Positions 1 to 8,866 of a stretch of DNA of 64,000 nt are shown in pieces. Position numbers and translations under genes: made by a program. The first letter of the stretch is position 1. Every line of letters begins with the position of its first letter. The stretch comes from CAWARU01 sp963805795 (GTDB lineage: Bacteria; Pseudomonadota; Gammaproteobacteria; UBA6186; Azoamicaceae): the NCBI GenBank assembly GCA_963805795.1, contig CAWDVG010000004.1, positions 496,001 to 560,000 of the forward strand, read 5' to 3'. The notes under the pieces were generated by a model. That model was given only the letters and a program-made list of their open reading frames with translations, was not told where the DNA came from and did no database searches.

Positions 1-91
1 TGCAGCGCAGCATACAAATTAGTATGTGAGCAGCAATATCTTCGCAGGCAACACAGTCGCAGCTTGAAAGGCGAAGGGTATAGTCTAAGGG
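1..91. repeat. R1 dispersed repeat, partial copy A
   Basis: Partial copy of a MITE-like repeat seen again at about 5496-5626, 33545-33596 and 38419-38552. It ends with the shared block GCAGCTTGAAAGGCGAAGG followed by GTATA. The left part may be cut by the window edge. It lies immediately downstream of the last gene of the pilus chemosensory operon. Confidence 0.75.
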
Positions 92-525
92 TTTTTTAAT
101 TTTTCGTCTATCCATCTTATATTAGGAATAAATGCGGGCTTATCTCGAACCTTAACTTCCATCAAGAGATAAGGATCGGCGGCCTTGGCAACAAAAGTCA
201 CATCAGAACGCTTAAAGCGCTTCATCACAGGCACTGTTTGGAGAAGCACACCCACAAAATCTGGATAACCCTCTCCTTCTAACATTCGATTAAAAACTGC
301 AACATGCATATTGGGTTTGATATTCAACGAAACATCTTTCTCGTTCATTTCCAGGCAAACTAGGGGGATGGTTAGATCACGCCACTTAAATTCACCGAGT
401 ATCCAGTTTTTCGACTGTGCGTAAGGGGTTACCTCTGAAAGAGCGACAACTTCTGCCACAGCGGCATAGGGAACCAATAAGCTTTTACCATAAATAGGCA
501 AGAGTAAACAACGTAAAATTTCCAT
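85..525 (-). CDS. chpC: CheW-like chemosensory coupling protein (ChpC-like)
   Basis: A 146-residue protein with the layout of a single CheW-like domain. It opens with a short strand (LLLPIYGKSLLVPYAAVAEVV), then a conserved turn (WILGEFKWRDLTIPLVCLE) typical of CheW folds, and has no membrane segment. It is the last gene of a minus-strand operon pilI-pilJ-chpA, and its ATG overlaps the chpA stop (TAATG), suggesting translational coupling. In Pseudomonas the equivalent position holds ChpC, an accessory CheW protein linking receptors to the ChpA kinase. The assignment to chpC rests on domain plus position; it could simply be a second CheW paralogue. It is expected in the cytoplasm, at the pole where the PilJ array forms. 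Confidence 0.75.
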   Translation of the reverse strand: MEILRCLLLPIYGKSLLVPYAAVAEVVALSEVTPYAQSKNWILGEFKWRDLTIPLVCLEMNEKDVSLNIKPNMHVAVFNRMLEGEGYPDFVGVLLQTVPVMKRFKRSDVTFVAKAADPYLLMEVKVRDKPAFIPNIRWIDEKLKNP

Positions 526-2909
526 TAAGTCGGAGTTCCTATCAGTGCTTGTATGGCCAAAACTAATTGTGCTTCCTCATAGGGTTTTGCAAGAAATCCT
601 TCCAATTTCATTTCCTTAGCAAGACGTCGCCGTTCTGCGTTTGCTAATGCCGTTATCATAATAATAGGAATTTTTTTATAACGTTCATCCGCTCGTAAAG
701 AGGTTGCCAACTCAAATCCGTCCATTCTGGGCATATCAACATCCACGAGAATTAGATCGGGCAAATAAGATTCCATTTGCTGCAATGCGTCGAGGCCATC
801 TTGTGCAGTAATAACATGATAATGATGTCTTTCTAATAAGCGTTTGGCCACTGCCCTAGCACTTGCGGAATCATCCACAATCATAACCAAATTTTTACTT
901 TTTGTGCGCTCACTGCTACGTCTGGAAAAATCCACATCATCCAAATGTTTTTGTTCTTCAACCCACTTCGCCTTTTTTCTGAGCGCCTCTGGATCGAGGA
1001 TATAAACGACTCTACCATCTCCTAGGAAAGTTGCACCACTACAAGCTTCAACGAGTTTAAATTGCGCCCCTAATGCATGCACCAATAGTTCTCGACTATA
1101 CAATACATCTTCAACCATCAATGCCAAAGGAAATTCAGTAGAGGGGAGTAAGATAACCGGGAAACTTTTTCGTTGCGGAATATAAATGTTTTTTTTATCG
1201 AGCGCCAATAAAGTTTCTAAATAATGTAAATGGTAGGATTTTTCACCTGAATTAAAAATAGGGGGATCATTGGCAATAGTCTTGTGAAAGTCTTCCTTGC
1301 TTAAACTCACAACACCCGCCATATCGCTTAATAAAATCCCTAAAGTTTCTTTTCCCACCGTAAATAATAATATTCGATTTAAAGAAGTCGTAAAAGGAAA
1401 ACGAATAACCATTCGGGTACCTATTCCTACTTCCGACAAAATACTTAAAGTACCTCCCATTTCTTTCACCGCATTTGCAACCACATCCATTCCAACCCCA
1501 CGGCCAGAAACTTCTGTAATTGCCTCGCGGGTAGAAAATCCGGGTTCTAAAATGTAACGTATCACTTCTTCGTCACTCACTTCCTGCTCAGACGATAACA
1601 ATCCTAATTTTAATGCCTTTTTTCGAATGATACTGGGATCAATGCCTCCTCCATCATCTTTTACTTCAATGGCAACAATGGATCCGGTACGGGTAAAATT
1701 AACTTCAATAGTGCCAATCTCGGGTTTGCCTCTTTTAAGCCTCACCTCAGCAGGCTCAATACCATGATCTATGGCGTTTCGTAGAATATGCTCTAAGGAA
1801 GGCACCAAATGTTCTAATACAACCCTATCCATTTCTCCTTCGCTCTTTAATACGCGAAAATTAATCTGTTTTTTCAATTCGTTCGAAACTTGTCGGGCAA
1901 TTCTACTTAAACGTGGAACAATACTTTCAAAAGGCACTAAGCGCGTATCCGATAAACGGTGCTGCAATTCTGTTGTGATGCGGGCTTGGTTCAAGCTTAG
2001 GCTTTCCATCGTTGCATGGGCTTCATATAAACTTTTCAAGGTATTGGCTATGTCGATGCTCGTCTCACGCAATAGGCTACTCATTTGTTCTAAATTGGTA
2101 TAGCGCTTAAGCTCCATATTGTTTTCTACAGCGACATCAGACATTCTACCATTCAGTTCTGCCTGAGAGGTATAGCTTTGTATTTCTGATCGTAGGCCAT
2201 TCAATTGACCTTCTAAACGTCTGGCATCATTTCTTAATTCCCGCAAATAAGTACCTAACGTAAAAATATGCTGCTCAAAACCCACCCGAAGTGTATTATT
2301 TTCTGTGCTTAAGCTGTTTAATGTTTCAAGCAAGCTGGAGCGAATGCGAATGATTTCTTCGGTTACATGAGCGGAGGCCCCAGGCGCTGCTTGGACTTCT
2401 TCACTTTTCTTTGAGGGAGCTGTCGTAGGCTCTGCTATAGAGGCTGCCGTTATAGATGTTGGGGGTGCGGCTTTTTCTTCTTTATTATTTGGCAGATATT
2501 CATGATATTGTTTTATGAGTGCATCAGCCGAGGGTGGGGTCTCTTGCTTTCGAATGGCGTCTAGCATGACCCCAATGTGATCAAGCCCTAAATTAATGGA
2601 CTCGAATATCTTACGATCAACCTTTATCTGCCCCTTCGCTAAAGCTTCAGTAAGCGTTTCCATCTCATGCCCTAAAGTGCCTACATTCATTTGTCCTACC
2701 ATCCTGGCAGAACCTTTTAGAGTATGTAAATCACGCTTTAGTTCAGCAATTTTATTCAAATTATTGAGATCGTTTTCCCATTCACGTAAAATGGCAGACA
2801 AAGAAGCGATCAAGTCGGTCGCTTCTTCGAGAAATATTTCTAATAAGGCTTGATCTTTACTGTTTCCCATAATAGGCATCAGGTAATTTAAATTCTGAGA
2901 CAGACTCAT
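525..2909 (-). CDS. chpA: ChpA-like hybrid chemotaxis histidine kinase of the type IV pilus system
   Basis: A 794-residue CheA-type kinase. In order: an HPt domain with phospho-acceptor His in HTLKGSARM (about residue 62), an Ala/Pro-rich linker (145-180), a helical dimerisation region, a HATPase with N-box (NAIDHGIEP) and glycine boxes (DDGGGID, GRGVGMDVV), a CheW-like domain, and a C-terminal receiver (VDDSASAR, acceptor Asp in LILVDVDMPRMDG). P. aeruginosa ChpA has about 2,470 residues and eight Xpt domains, so this is a minimal version with one. The start at 2909 overlaps pilJ by 53 bases; ATGs at 2879 and 2870 would shorten the overlap and are equally credible. Separate pilG and pilH genes are absent here, so the fused receiver may do their work. 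Confidence 0.9.
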   Translation of the reverse strand: MSLSQNLNYLMPIMGNSKDQALLEIFLEEATDLIASLSAILREWENDLNNLNKIAELKRDLHTLKGSARMVGQMNVGTLGHEMETLTEALAKGQIKVDRKIFESINLGLDHIGVMLDAIRKQETPPSADALIKQYHEYLPNNKEEKAAPPTSITAASIAEPTTAPSKKSEEVQAAPGASAHVTEEIIRIRSSLLETLNSLSTENNTLRVGFEQHIFTLGTYLRELRNDARRLEGQLNGLRSEIQSYTSQAELNGRMSDVAVENNMELKRYTNLEQMSSLLRETSIDIANTLKSLYEAHATMESLSLNQARITTELQHRLSDTRLVPFESIVPRLSRIARQVSNELKKQINFRVLKSEGEMDRVVLEHLVPSLEHILRNAIDHGIEPAEVRLKRGKPEIGTIEVNFTRTGSIVAIEVKDDGGGIDPSIIRKKALKLGLLSSEQEVSDEEVIRYILEPGFSTREAITEVSGRGVGMDVVANAVKEMGGTLSILSEVGIGTRMVIRFPFTTSLNRILLFTVGKETLGILLSDMAGVVSLSKEDFHKTIANDPPIFNSGEKSYHLHYLETLLALDKKNIYIPQRKSFPVILLPSTEFPLALMVEDVLYSRELLVHALGAQFKLVEACSGATFLGDGRVVYILDPEALRKKAKWVEEQKHLDDVDFSRRSSERTKSKNLVMIVDDSASARAVAKRLLERHHYHVITAQDGLDALQQMESYLPDLILVDVDMPRMDGFELATSLRADERYKKIPIIMITALANAERRRLAKEMKLEGFLAKPYEEAQLVLAIQALIGTPT

Positions 2910-4878
2910 GTAATTGACGTACTAATTGATCGAGATTAGATACCGATTCGGCTGTCGTATCGGTTCCAGATGCTGTTTGCTTAGCAATGGCCTCAATAAC
3001 ATCCATCATTTTGGTTATTTTAGTTGACATTGTGGATTGCTCTTCTGCAGCCTTAGAAATGTCCTGTATTAATTCAGCCAAGTTTTTCGAAACCGTTTCT
3101 ATTTTGGCTAAGGCGCGACCTGCATCATGAGCAAGATTGGTCCCCATTGTAACTTCTGCTATCGCCCGTTCCATCGATTCAGCTGCTTGAGAGGTATCCG
3201 AACGAACCGCTTTCACAATATTATCAACTTCCTTTGCAGCCTCAGATGATTTTACGGCTAATTGTTGCACTTCATCGGCAACCACGGCAAAGCCCATACC
3301 CACATCACCCGCCATAGCTGCTTGAATGGCCGCATTTAAGGACAAAATATTGGTCTGTTCTGAGATGCCATCAATTAGTGATACAATTTCACCAATTTCT
3401 TGGGTACTTTCACCTAAACGTTGAATGCGTTTTTCTGTTTCCCGAATTTGTTCACGAATTCTCTCCATACCACTAATGGTATTATTCACAATAATAGCCC
3501 CTTCATGAGCAATATCCACCGATTCGGATGCAACCAAAGCCGATTTTTTGGCATTATTTGCAACTTGTTCAATAGAGGTTGCGATGGTATTCACAGAGTG
3601 GCCCGTATTTAAAATTTGTGTGGATTGTTCATTAATCGCTTTGCTAAGATCTTTAGTAATACTTTTCACTTGTGTGGCAGAATCGGTGACCTTTTGTGAG
3701 GTTTGATTGATGTCAACGACTAAACGTCGAAGTGCATTGATAGCAAAATTGACTGCTTCCGCAACGGCTGTCATCACGCCTTCACCACCGGTCGCAGAAA
3801 CCGTTAGATTACCATTGGCTAAATCTTTTAGTTCAACCACCAATTTTTCTATATCGGTTTGTAATTTTTTGGTTTCTTCTTCTGAAACATTGAGATTGAA
3901 AATGTTTTCCTGATACATTAAGAAAAGCAATAATGCTAAAATAATAAAAGTGATTCCCATTAAAATAAAAGATAGGCCGGTCGTTACAAAACGCTTGCTT
4001 GGTGCATCCGCATAGGCTTTTTCTAAATTGGTGGTGGCATCCAAAAACCTTGGAATCATGTTATATATTTGATTCCAAGCCGCTCTAATTTTCACTAAGG
4101 TTTTGGCGGTATCAACCAGATCGCTGGTTCGATCTTTAATGGTTACAAACGCTTTTTCAACATCTAATATTTTTGAAAGCAAAACATCATTGTTATATTT
4201 AACTTTAAAATTATTGAGGCTAACTTGCATCTCTGCAATGGCTTTTGGAACTTGTTTTTCAAATTTTGCAACGTCAATTTCATTACCCAATAACATGAGT
4301 AGATTATCTTGGATACTACTGGCATTGTTGATTTGACTCAAAATGTCTATCGTATCGTTTTCGTTCAATCCTCTTCTTTTGGCAAGCAAGGTCATTATAT
4401 CTGTGTACTGATCTTGTATTTTTTGTAGTGGATCAGCCAAAGATTTAATAGCGCTATATAAATTTATCAATAATGCTTGATGATCCAAAATAAATTCTGC
4501 ATTCTCTTTCTCTGCAGTCCACAGCCGAGCAAGCTCAGCTAATTCTTTTTCTTGAATATATTTGGGGCTGGGCGGCAAAACCATTTTTCCTTCATAATCC
4601 ATTTTACCCCGTTTTAGAATTTCAATAATGGCAGAAAATTCATTCGTACGATATTTTAAATATGTAAAAGCATTGGGCTTGGCCTCATTGACGGATTCTC
4701 CAGCATGTCTAACGAAACGCTCAAATAACACCCGCAGTTCAGCAGAATAGGTAATATATTGTTGTTCATATCCACTTTGAACATTAACATACCAAAAACT
4801 AAGCGCAGTTAAAATCAAAAATACCCCTAGCAATATTTTTAAGGTATTTAGCCAAGATTTATATGCAAATTCTTTCAT
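2857..4878 (-). CDS. pilJ: PilJ-like methyl-accepting chemotaxis protein
   Basis: A 673-residue chemoreceptor. Membrane segments at about 13-31 and 298-323 flank a periplasmic helical sensor region of roughly 265 residues, followed by a HAMP-like stretch and the cytoplasmic signalling domain. The conserved hairpin tip is seen in ISEQTNILSLNAAIQAA and GFAVVADEVQQLA. In the family, PilJ feeds the ChpA kinase to control pilus extension, retraction and cAMP output. It starts 3 bases downstream of the pilI stop and runs into chpA, so all four genes should be one transcript. PilJ is favoured over a flagellar MCP because of the neighbouring PilI and ChpA homologues. Confidence 0.9.
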   Translation of the reverse strand: MKEFAYKSWLNTLKILLGVFLILTALSFWYVNVQSGYEQQYITYSAELRVLFERFVRHAGESVNEAKPNAFTYLKYRTNEFSAIIEILKRGKMDYEGKMVLPPSPKYIQEKELAELARLWTAEKENAEFILDHQALLINLYSAIKSLADPLQKIQDQYTDIMTLLAKRRGLNENDTIDILSQINNASSIQDNLLMLLGNEIDVAKFEKQVPKAIAEMQVSLNNFKVKYNNDVLLSKILDVEKAFVTIKDRTSDLVDTAKTLVKIRAAWNQIYNMIPRFLDATTNLEKAYADAPSKRFVTTGLSFILMGITFIILALLLFLMYQENIFNLNVSEEETKKLQTDIEKLVVELKDLANGNLTVSATGGEGVMTAVAEAVNFAINALRRLVVDINQTSQKVTDSATQVKSITKDLSKAINEQSTQILNTGHSVNTIATSIEQVANNAKKSALVASESVDIAHEGAIIVNNTISGMERIREQIRETEKRIQRLGESTQEIGEIVSLIDGISEQTNILSLNAAIQAAMAGDVGMGFAVVADEVQQLAVKSSEAAKEVDNIVKAVRSDTSQAAESMERAIAEVTMGTNLAHDAGRALAKIETVSKNLAELIQDISKAAEEQSTMSTKITKMMDVIEAIAKQTASGTDTTAESVSNLDQLVRQLHESVSEFKLPDAYYGKQ

Positions 4879-4881
4879 AAT

Positions 4882-5430
4882 TTAAGCCCCTGCTTCCCTA
4901 ACTACATGATAAAACTGTGCGGTTTGACTCAAGCTTTGTAAACTTAAGACAAACCATTGAGTTAATCCGTCTATAAATTCTCCTTGAAGATGCTCCTTCA
5001 CGCCTTCTACCATTTCCTCTTCAATGATTGTTTTCATGGTTTTATTTAATAATCTTTGCACGCCCAATACTTGTTGAACCAAAAAACCTACGCCTGTTTT
5101 TTCAAAGTTAACCACAAGTACCCGAGAAGCAGTGCTCAATGTATGCCGAGTTCCGAAAAGAAATGCTTCAAGATCTGTCACAGGTAACACATGACCTCGC
5201 AAATTAGCAACGCCCAAAAACCAAGGCGCTGCTGCAGGTAAAGGTGTGATTCGAGGTGTTGTTAACACTTCTTTGATTTCTGTTAATGGACTTAAAAAAT
5301 GTTTGTTTGCTGTAATAAAACCAATACCCTGCCACACCTGTCCCGATTCTCGTTTATGAGGAATCGATTTTGACTGGCTTCTGCAGGATCGTTCTATGTC
5401 GATTAATATTTCAAATGGGTCAAGGGACAT
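4882..5430 (-). CDS. pilI: PilI-like CheW-domain coupling protein
   Basis: About 182 residues with one CheW domain: GIGFITANKHFLSPL, then the conserved WFLGVANLRGHVLPVTDL motif, then GFLVQQVLGVQRL. In the family it couples the PilJ receptor to the ChpA kinase. ATG at 5430 is chosen; a TTG at 5436 is in frame but sits too close to the GGAG upstream. It is the first gene of the operon seen here. Upstream lies repeat DNA, then the two-partner secretion locus, so pilG and pilH, which usually precede pilI, are missing or elsewhere. Confidence 0.88.
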   Translation of the reverse strand: MSLDPFEILIDIERSCRSQSKSIPHKRESGQVWQGIGFITANKHFLSPLTEIKEVLTTPRITPLPAAAPWFLGVANLRGHVLPVTDLEAFLFGTRHTLSTASRVLVVNFEKTGVGFLVQQVLGVQRLLNKTMKTIIEEEMVEGVKEHLQGEFIDGLTQWFVLSLQSLSQTAQFYHVVREAGA

Positions 5431-5495
5431 GTTCAATCAAGCTCCATGCTAATAGATATCTCTCCTAGATTTAGAATAGCGGAAAAATTAAATTC

Positions 5496-5626
5496 ACGCC
5501 TATCGCCTTCGCCTTTCAAGCTGCGACTGTGTTGCCTGTTGGTTTGTAGCGAGGATATTAATTTGTTTGCTGCGCTGCAAACTTTCACCGGCGCCTTGTT
5601 GCAACTTGAAAGGCGAAGGGGATATC
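5496..5626. repeat. R1 MITE-like repeat, full copy B
   Basis: A ~130 bp element with inverted ends: CCTTCGCCTTTCAAGCTGC on the left and its near complement (GCAACTTGAAAGGCGAAGG) on the right. It reads as the reverse complement of the copy at 38419-38552 and shares its interior (CGCAGCAAACAAATTA). It carries no coding capacity; short open frames here derive from the repeat. It sits just upstream of pilI. Confidence 0.85.
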
Positions 5627-5639
5627 TCATTTTGAAGAA

Positions 5640-5724
5640 CTCCCGACCAACAGTCGGGAGATTCTTCTCTAACGATAAGACTGCTTTTTTTTATTGGCTT
5701 GCTCACCTCCCCTTAAAGGGGAGG
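5640..5724. other. Two short hairpins between pilI and tpsA1
   Basis: CTCCCGAC-loop-GTCGGGAG at 5640-5660 and CCTCCCC-TTAAA-GGGGAGG at 5706-5724. The second lies 45 bases beyond the tpsA1 stop on the minus strand but has no clean T-run, so terminator function is only possible. The first resembles a hairpin at 30065-30081, suggesting a small REP-like family. Confidence 0.5.
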
Positions 5725-5768
5725 ACTGCGCAAGCCTTCCCGTTCAATTGAAAAAATTCATTTTATAA

Positions 5769-8750
5769 TTAAGGCAATTTTTGTATATTTTGACTCACCT
5801 TTTTCTTTTTCTTTGATAAATCCGGCCCTAAATTTTCTAAATATTCTGGCGTTCGGTCGATATTTTCAATGCTCCATCCACGCTGACTCCTTGCAAATAC
5901 GGATTCATCTCCCAAAGCAGCATCCGCATTTGTTATCTTTTCTTGATCGATAGCACCACCACCGATCGCATCTGGATCAACTCCATTCACTCCATCAGGC
6001 GTAATCGGTGCATTTTTATTTTCTCCTAATGCCTTGGAAATGGCTTCTTGGCTCATCGGTACCCCTAAAGGGTTCTCTATACATTGCTTGGAAGGATTAT
6101 TTTCATTACATTCACCACTTCTGGTGACTAATTCTGTTTTCTCAATGGCATCCGGATTATTGAAAGCACCCTCAGCCACGCCTTCACGTCCACCTGCCGC
6201 TTCAGCATTGGTAGGGGGTTCACGTCCCTCGACTCCACCGCCTATCATATCATCCGTAGGTGGTGCATTTTGCACGGGGCCCGTAGAAGGCCCTGATGGT
6301 GCTTCAGAAGGTGGTGCCGCTGGCGGTGTTGTTGGCGTAGTAGACTCTGCTGCGGTTGCAGCGGGGGTCGGAGGCGGTGCCGGAGGTGATGCTGGCGGCT
6401 CTGCAGGCGATGGAGGTGGGGACGGTGGAGTCGGTTGCGGTTCTTCCACTGGATTGGTTTTCGAAGGAGGTTGATCATTAATAGTCGGGGTTTGCTTAGG
6501 GCTGGTGGGTCCGGGAGGCGTGGCAGTCTCGGCTATTTGTTTAGTATTACTCGGATTTAGAGTACTTACTACCGTATTCACAGTATTAGTGGATGGTGTC
6601 GAGGATGATGAACCTGGCCAAACAAGCGCATTACCATTAAAGGTTGCTGTACCAGAGGGTTGGCTGCCAAGCAAAGTAATATTGCTGCCACTGGTATTAC
6701 CATTGACCGAAGACTTCGGGGGAGGACCTGGCGGATTGCCCAAAACAACGCTGATTCCTGCCTGAAGTGTTAATTCGGTTGGATTCAAGACACCATTACC
6801 GGTTATCGAACCATTAGGAGCCAATAGGACTAAATTCACGGTACCCGCACCGGTGACACCTATATTAGCATTGATTTGTATACTACCTGCAGCTGAAAGC
6901 GTAAGCGTCGCATTGTTGGGGAGATCCGGTTCTGTTATAGAATTCACTAGGATATTACCAGATTCACCTCCACCACCTCCGTTTGTCTGAATGGTAACAT
7001 TATGCCCAGCATTGAGAAATCCAACGATATTATTTGCTTGAACTTGTGATGGAGAGCCACTTGGGGTCCAGGTCTCTGTGTTGGTACCCACATTAAATGC
7101 AAAGGCCCCATGCATTTGTGGGGTTACAATAGTCACATTAAAAGGATCTATATAATAAAGGCCTTTATTTCCAAAAGGAGATCCGAGTCGAGTGGCTTCC
7201 ACTTTCCCAGCCGCATCAATCCAATCACCACAATTTTGTATATAGCCACCATGCCCCCCTTTCGGGCCACCCTTAGCAGATTGAGAACCATAAATTCGAG
7301 TTAAGCCTTTTGAAATTCCACATTGCAAATTGGCTGAACCTGCTTTTCTTGTCATTGCCGAAGTTACAATAATTTTTCCGCCACTTCCCACATCTAAATT
7401 ATCTGCAATCAACGCAACATCATGCCCAAGAACAGTGGCTTCTGAAGCAGGAACTTCATGGTTCCGATTCTGGTTCTGGTGCAGATTTTTGTTTTCATCT
7501 CGAAAAAATTCTGGCCAATAAATTTTATTTCCGCGAGTGGCAGGAGTGGGTTCTGGCAAATTCTGATGGTGAGCATCGACTAAAGGGACATCGACTTTAT
7601 GCGCGTCTCCACCGAATAAAATAGAACCAGGACCTGCCATACCTGATACATCAATGGAATATCGTTCTTCAGCTAAAATATCTCTTTCCAATATTGGCTT
7701 TAAATGATGACCGCCCTGTACTCTTTTTCCGGTAATAATGACATTACCACCATATTCTCCGGGTTCATTTCCCTTGGCTTCGATTTTGCCTGTTATTTTC
7801 ACTATGCCTTTGTCATTTACGCCTCTTGTACTCGACCCTGCATCAAAAATATAAACAGTCCCATTTTCTTTTTTGATGGAATTGGCTCTGATAACACCGC
7901 TGGTATTAATCACTTCATCTAATACATTTTTAACTGCACCGGTGGTCATCAGTACCACCTTCCCACCCTCAGCTTCTATTTTTCCGGTATTAGCCACCGC
8001 ATGTTTAAATGCTTTGCCATCCGAGGTTTTTATTTGTGCAGTAATAGAAGGTTGGTTGATGGCAAATTGAATTAATCCATCCCCATAGGTATCTACTAAA
8101 GTATATTCAGTTCCTTCTGCAAGAATCACTCGACTTAATCGCGCTTTAATCACTCCATAATTGGCAGCGCCAGGTCCCACCAATGCAGCTAAACCACCTT
8201 CTTTAATCGTAATTTCTCCATGATTAACGACTGCAAAAGCATCCCCAGGCGCTTGACGAAAATGATAATTGCCAGAGACAATGCCTGCTAAAAAATCTTT
8301 ATTGCTAATATGAGCAGTGCTAGCCACCCAGCTGGCCACATCTATTTTTCCACCTTTCCAAACGGTAATCCCAGCAGGGTTTATTAAAAAAACGTGGCCG
8401 TTCGATTTGAGTGTTCCCCAAATATCAGAGGGAAAGCCACCTGTGACTCTATTCAAAACCACGGAATCGGAACCGGGTTGTTTAAATTCTGTGATTTCAT
8501 TGGCACCAATGCTAAAACGGTTCCAATCGATAATGGCTTGTGGGGTGGTTTGGGTAATGATTTGATGATGCGGATTAGAAGGATTGATTGCAATACTGGC
8601 TTGACCTTCAACAACTTGTCCACCACTGGGATGAATAATGGCTGGCTCATTAGCAAAAATGGGATAGGGGTAGGCTATGAATCCTATGATGACCCATCTT
8701 AAAACTAGGCAACAGATCCATGTTTTATATTGTCTTCGCATCCAGCACAT
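5769..8750 (-). CDS. TpsA1: filamentous-haemagglutinin-type exoprotein
   Basis: A 993-residue secreted protein. The signal peptide ends around PYPIFA (about residue 33). A TPS secretion domain follows (about 35-290) with the diagnostic VFLINPAGI motif and repeated beta-helix strands. Further haemagglutinin-like repeats run to about 620, then a long Pro/Ser/Thr-rich stretch (about 690-830), and a conserved tail also present in TpsA2. The first ~280 residues are identical to TpsA2 apart from the extreme N terminus. It lies downstream of and co-oriented with the transporter gene, so tpsB-tpsA1 probably form an operon; a TATAAT-like box in the 116-base gap could give separate expression. It is expected to cross the outer membrane through TpsB. 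The ligand is unknown. Confidence 0.9.
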   Translation of the reverse strand: MCWMRRQYKTWICCLVLRWVIIGFIAYPYPIFANEPAIIHPSGGQVVEGQASIAINPSNPHHQIITQTTPQAIIDWNRFSIGANEITEFKQPGSDSVVLNRVTGGFPSDIWGTLKSNGHVFLINPAGITVWKGGKIDVASWVASTAHISNKDFLAGIVSGNYHFRQAPGDAFAVVNHGEITIKEGGLAALVGPGAANYGVIKARLSRVILAEGTEYTLVDTYGDGLIQFAINQPSITAQIKTSDGKAFKHAVANTGKIEAEGGKVVLMTTGAVKNVLDEVINTSGVIRANSIKKENGTVYIFDAGSSTRGVNDKGIVKITGKIEAKGNEPGEYGGNVIITGKRVQGGHHLKPILERDILAEERYSIDVSGMAGPGSILFGGDAHKVDVPLVDAHHQNLPEPTPATRGNKIYWPEFFRDENKNLHQNQNRNHEVPASEATVLGHDVALIADNLDVGSGGKIIVTSAMTRKAGSANLQCGISKGLTRIYGSQSAKGGPKGGHGGYIQNCGDWIDAAGKVEATRLGSPFGNKGLYYIDPFNVTIVTPQMHGAFAFNVGTNTETWTPSGSPSQVQANNIVGFLNAGHNVTIQTNGGGGGESGNILVNSITEPDLPNNATLTLSAAGSIQINANIGVTGAGTVNLVLLAPNGSITGNGVLNPTELTLQAGISVVLGNPPGPPPKSSVNGNTSGSNITLLGSQPSGTATFNGNALVWPGSSSSTPSTNTVNTVVSTLNPSNTKQIAETATPPGPTSPKQTPTINDQPPSKTNPVEEPQPTPPSPPPSPAEPPASPPAPPPTPAATAAESTTPTTPPAAPPSEAPSGPSTGPVQNAPPTDDMIGGGVEGREPPTNAEAAGGREGVAEGAFNNPDAIEKTELVTRSGECNENNPSKQCIENPLGVPMSQEAISKALGENKNAPITPDGVNGVDPDAIGGGAIDQEKITNADAALGDESVFARSQRGWSIENIDRTPEYLENLGPDLSKKKKKVSQNIQKLP
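7871..8705. repeat. Long inverted repeat, left arm (5' part of tpsA1)
   Basis: About 835 bp nearly identical at nucleotide level to 10846-11680 in opposite orientation. Sampled comparison shows only scattered silent changes. Identity begins at GTTTTAAG inside the signal peptide codons and ends abruptly after the codons for ANSIK. The two arms flank the transporter gene. Confidence 0.93.
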
Positions 8751-8866
8751 TCTTTTCCATACGTCTTTTTAAATTATAGAAAAGAACCCCAGATATACTT
8801 TGCTTGTTATGTATAAATTCATTCGCTTTGAATATAGTGTTTTTATGCAAAAATACTTGCTGCTTC

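Noticed and set aside
5433..5751. Short ORFs on both strands between pilI and tpsA1
   Set aside because: They are produced by the R1 repeat and hairpins; similar peptides (KGEGDRREF, ERRRGYL) recur wherever R1 occurs.
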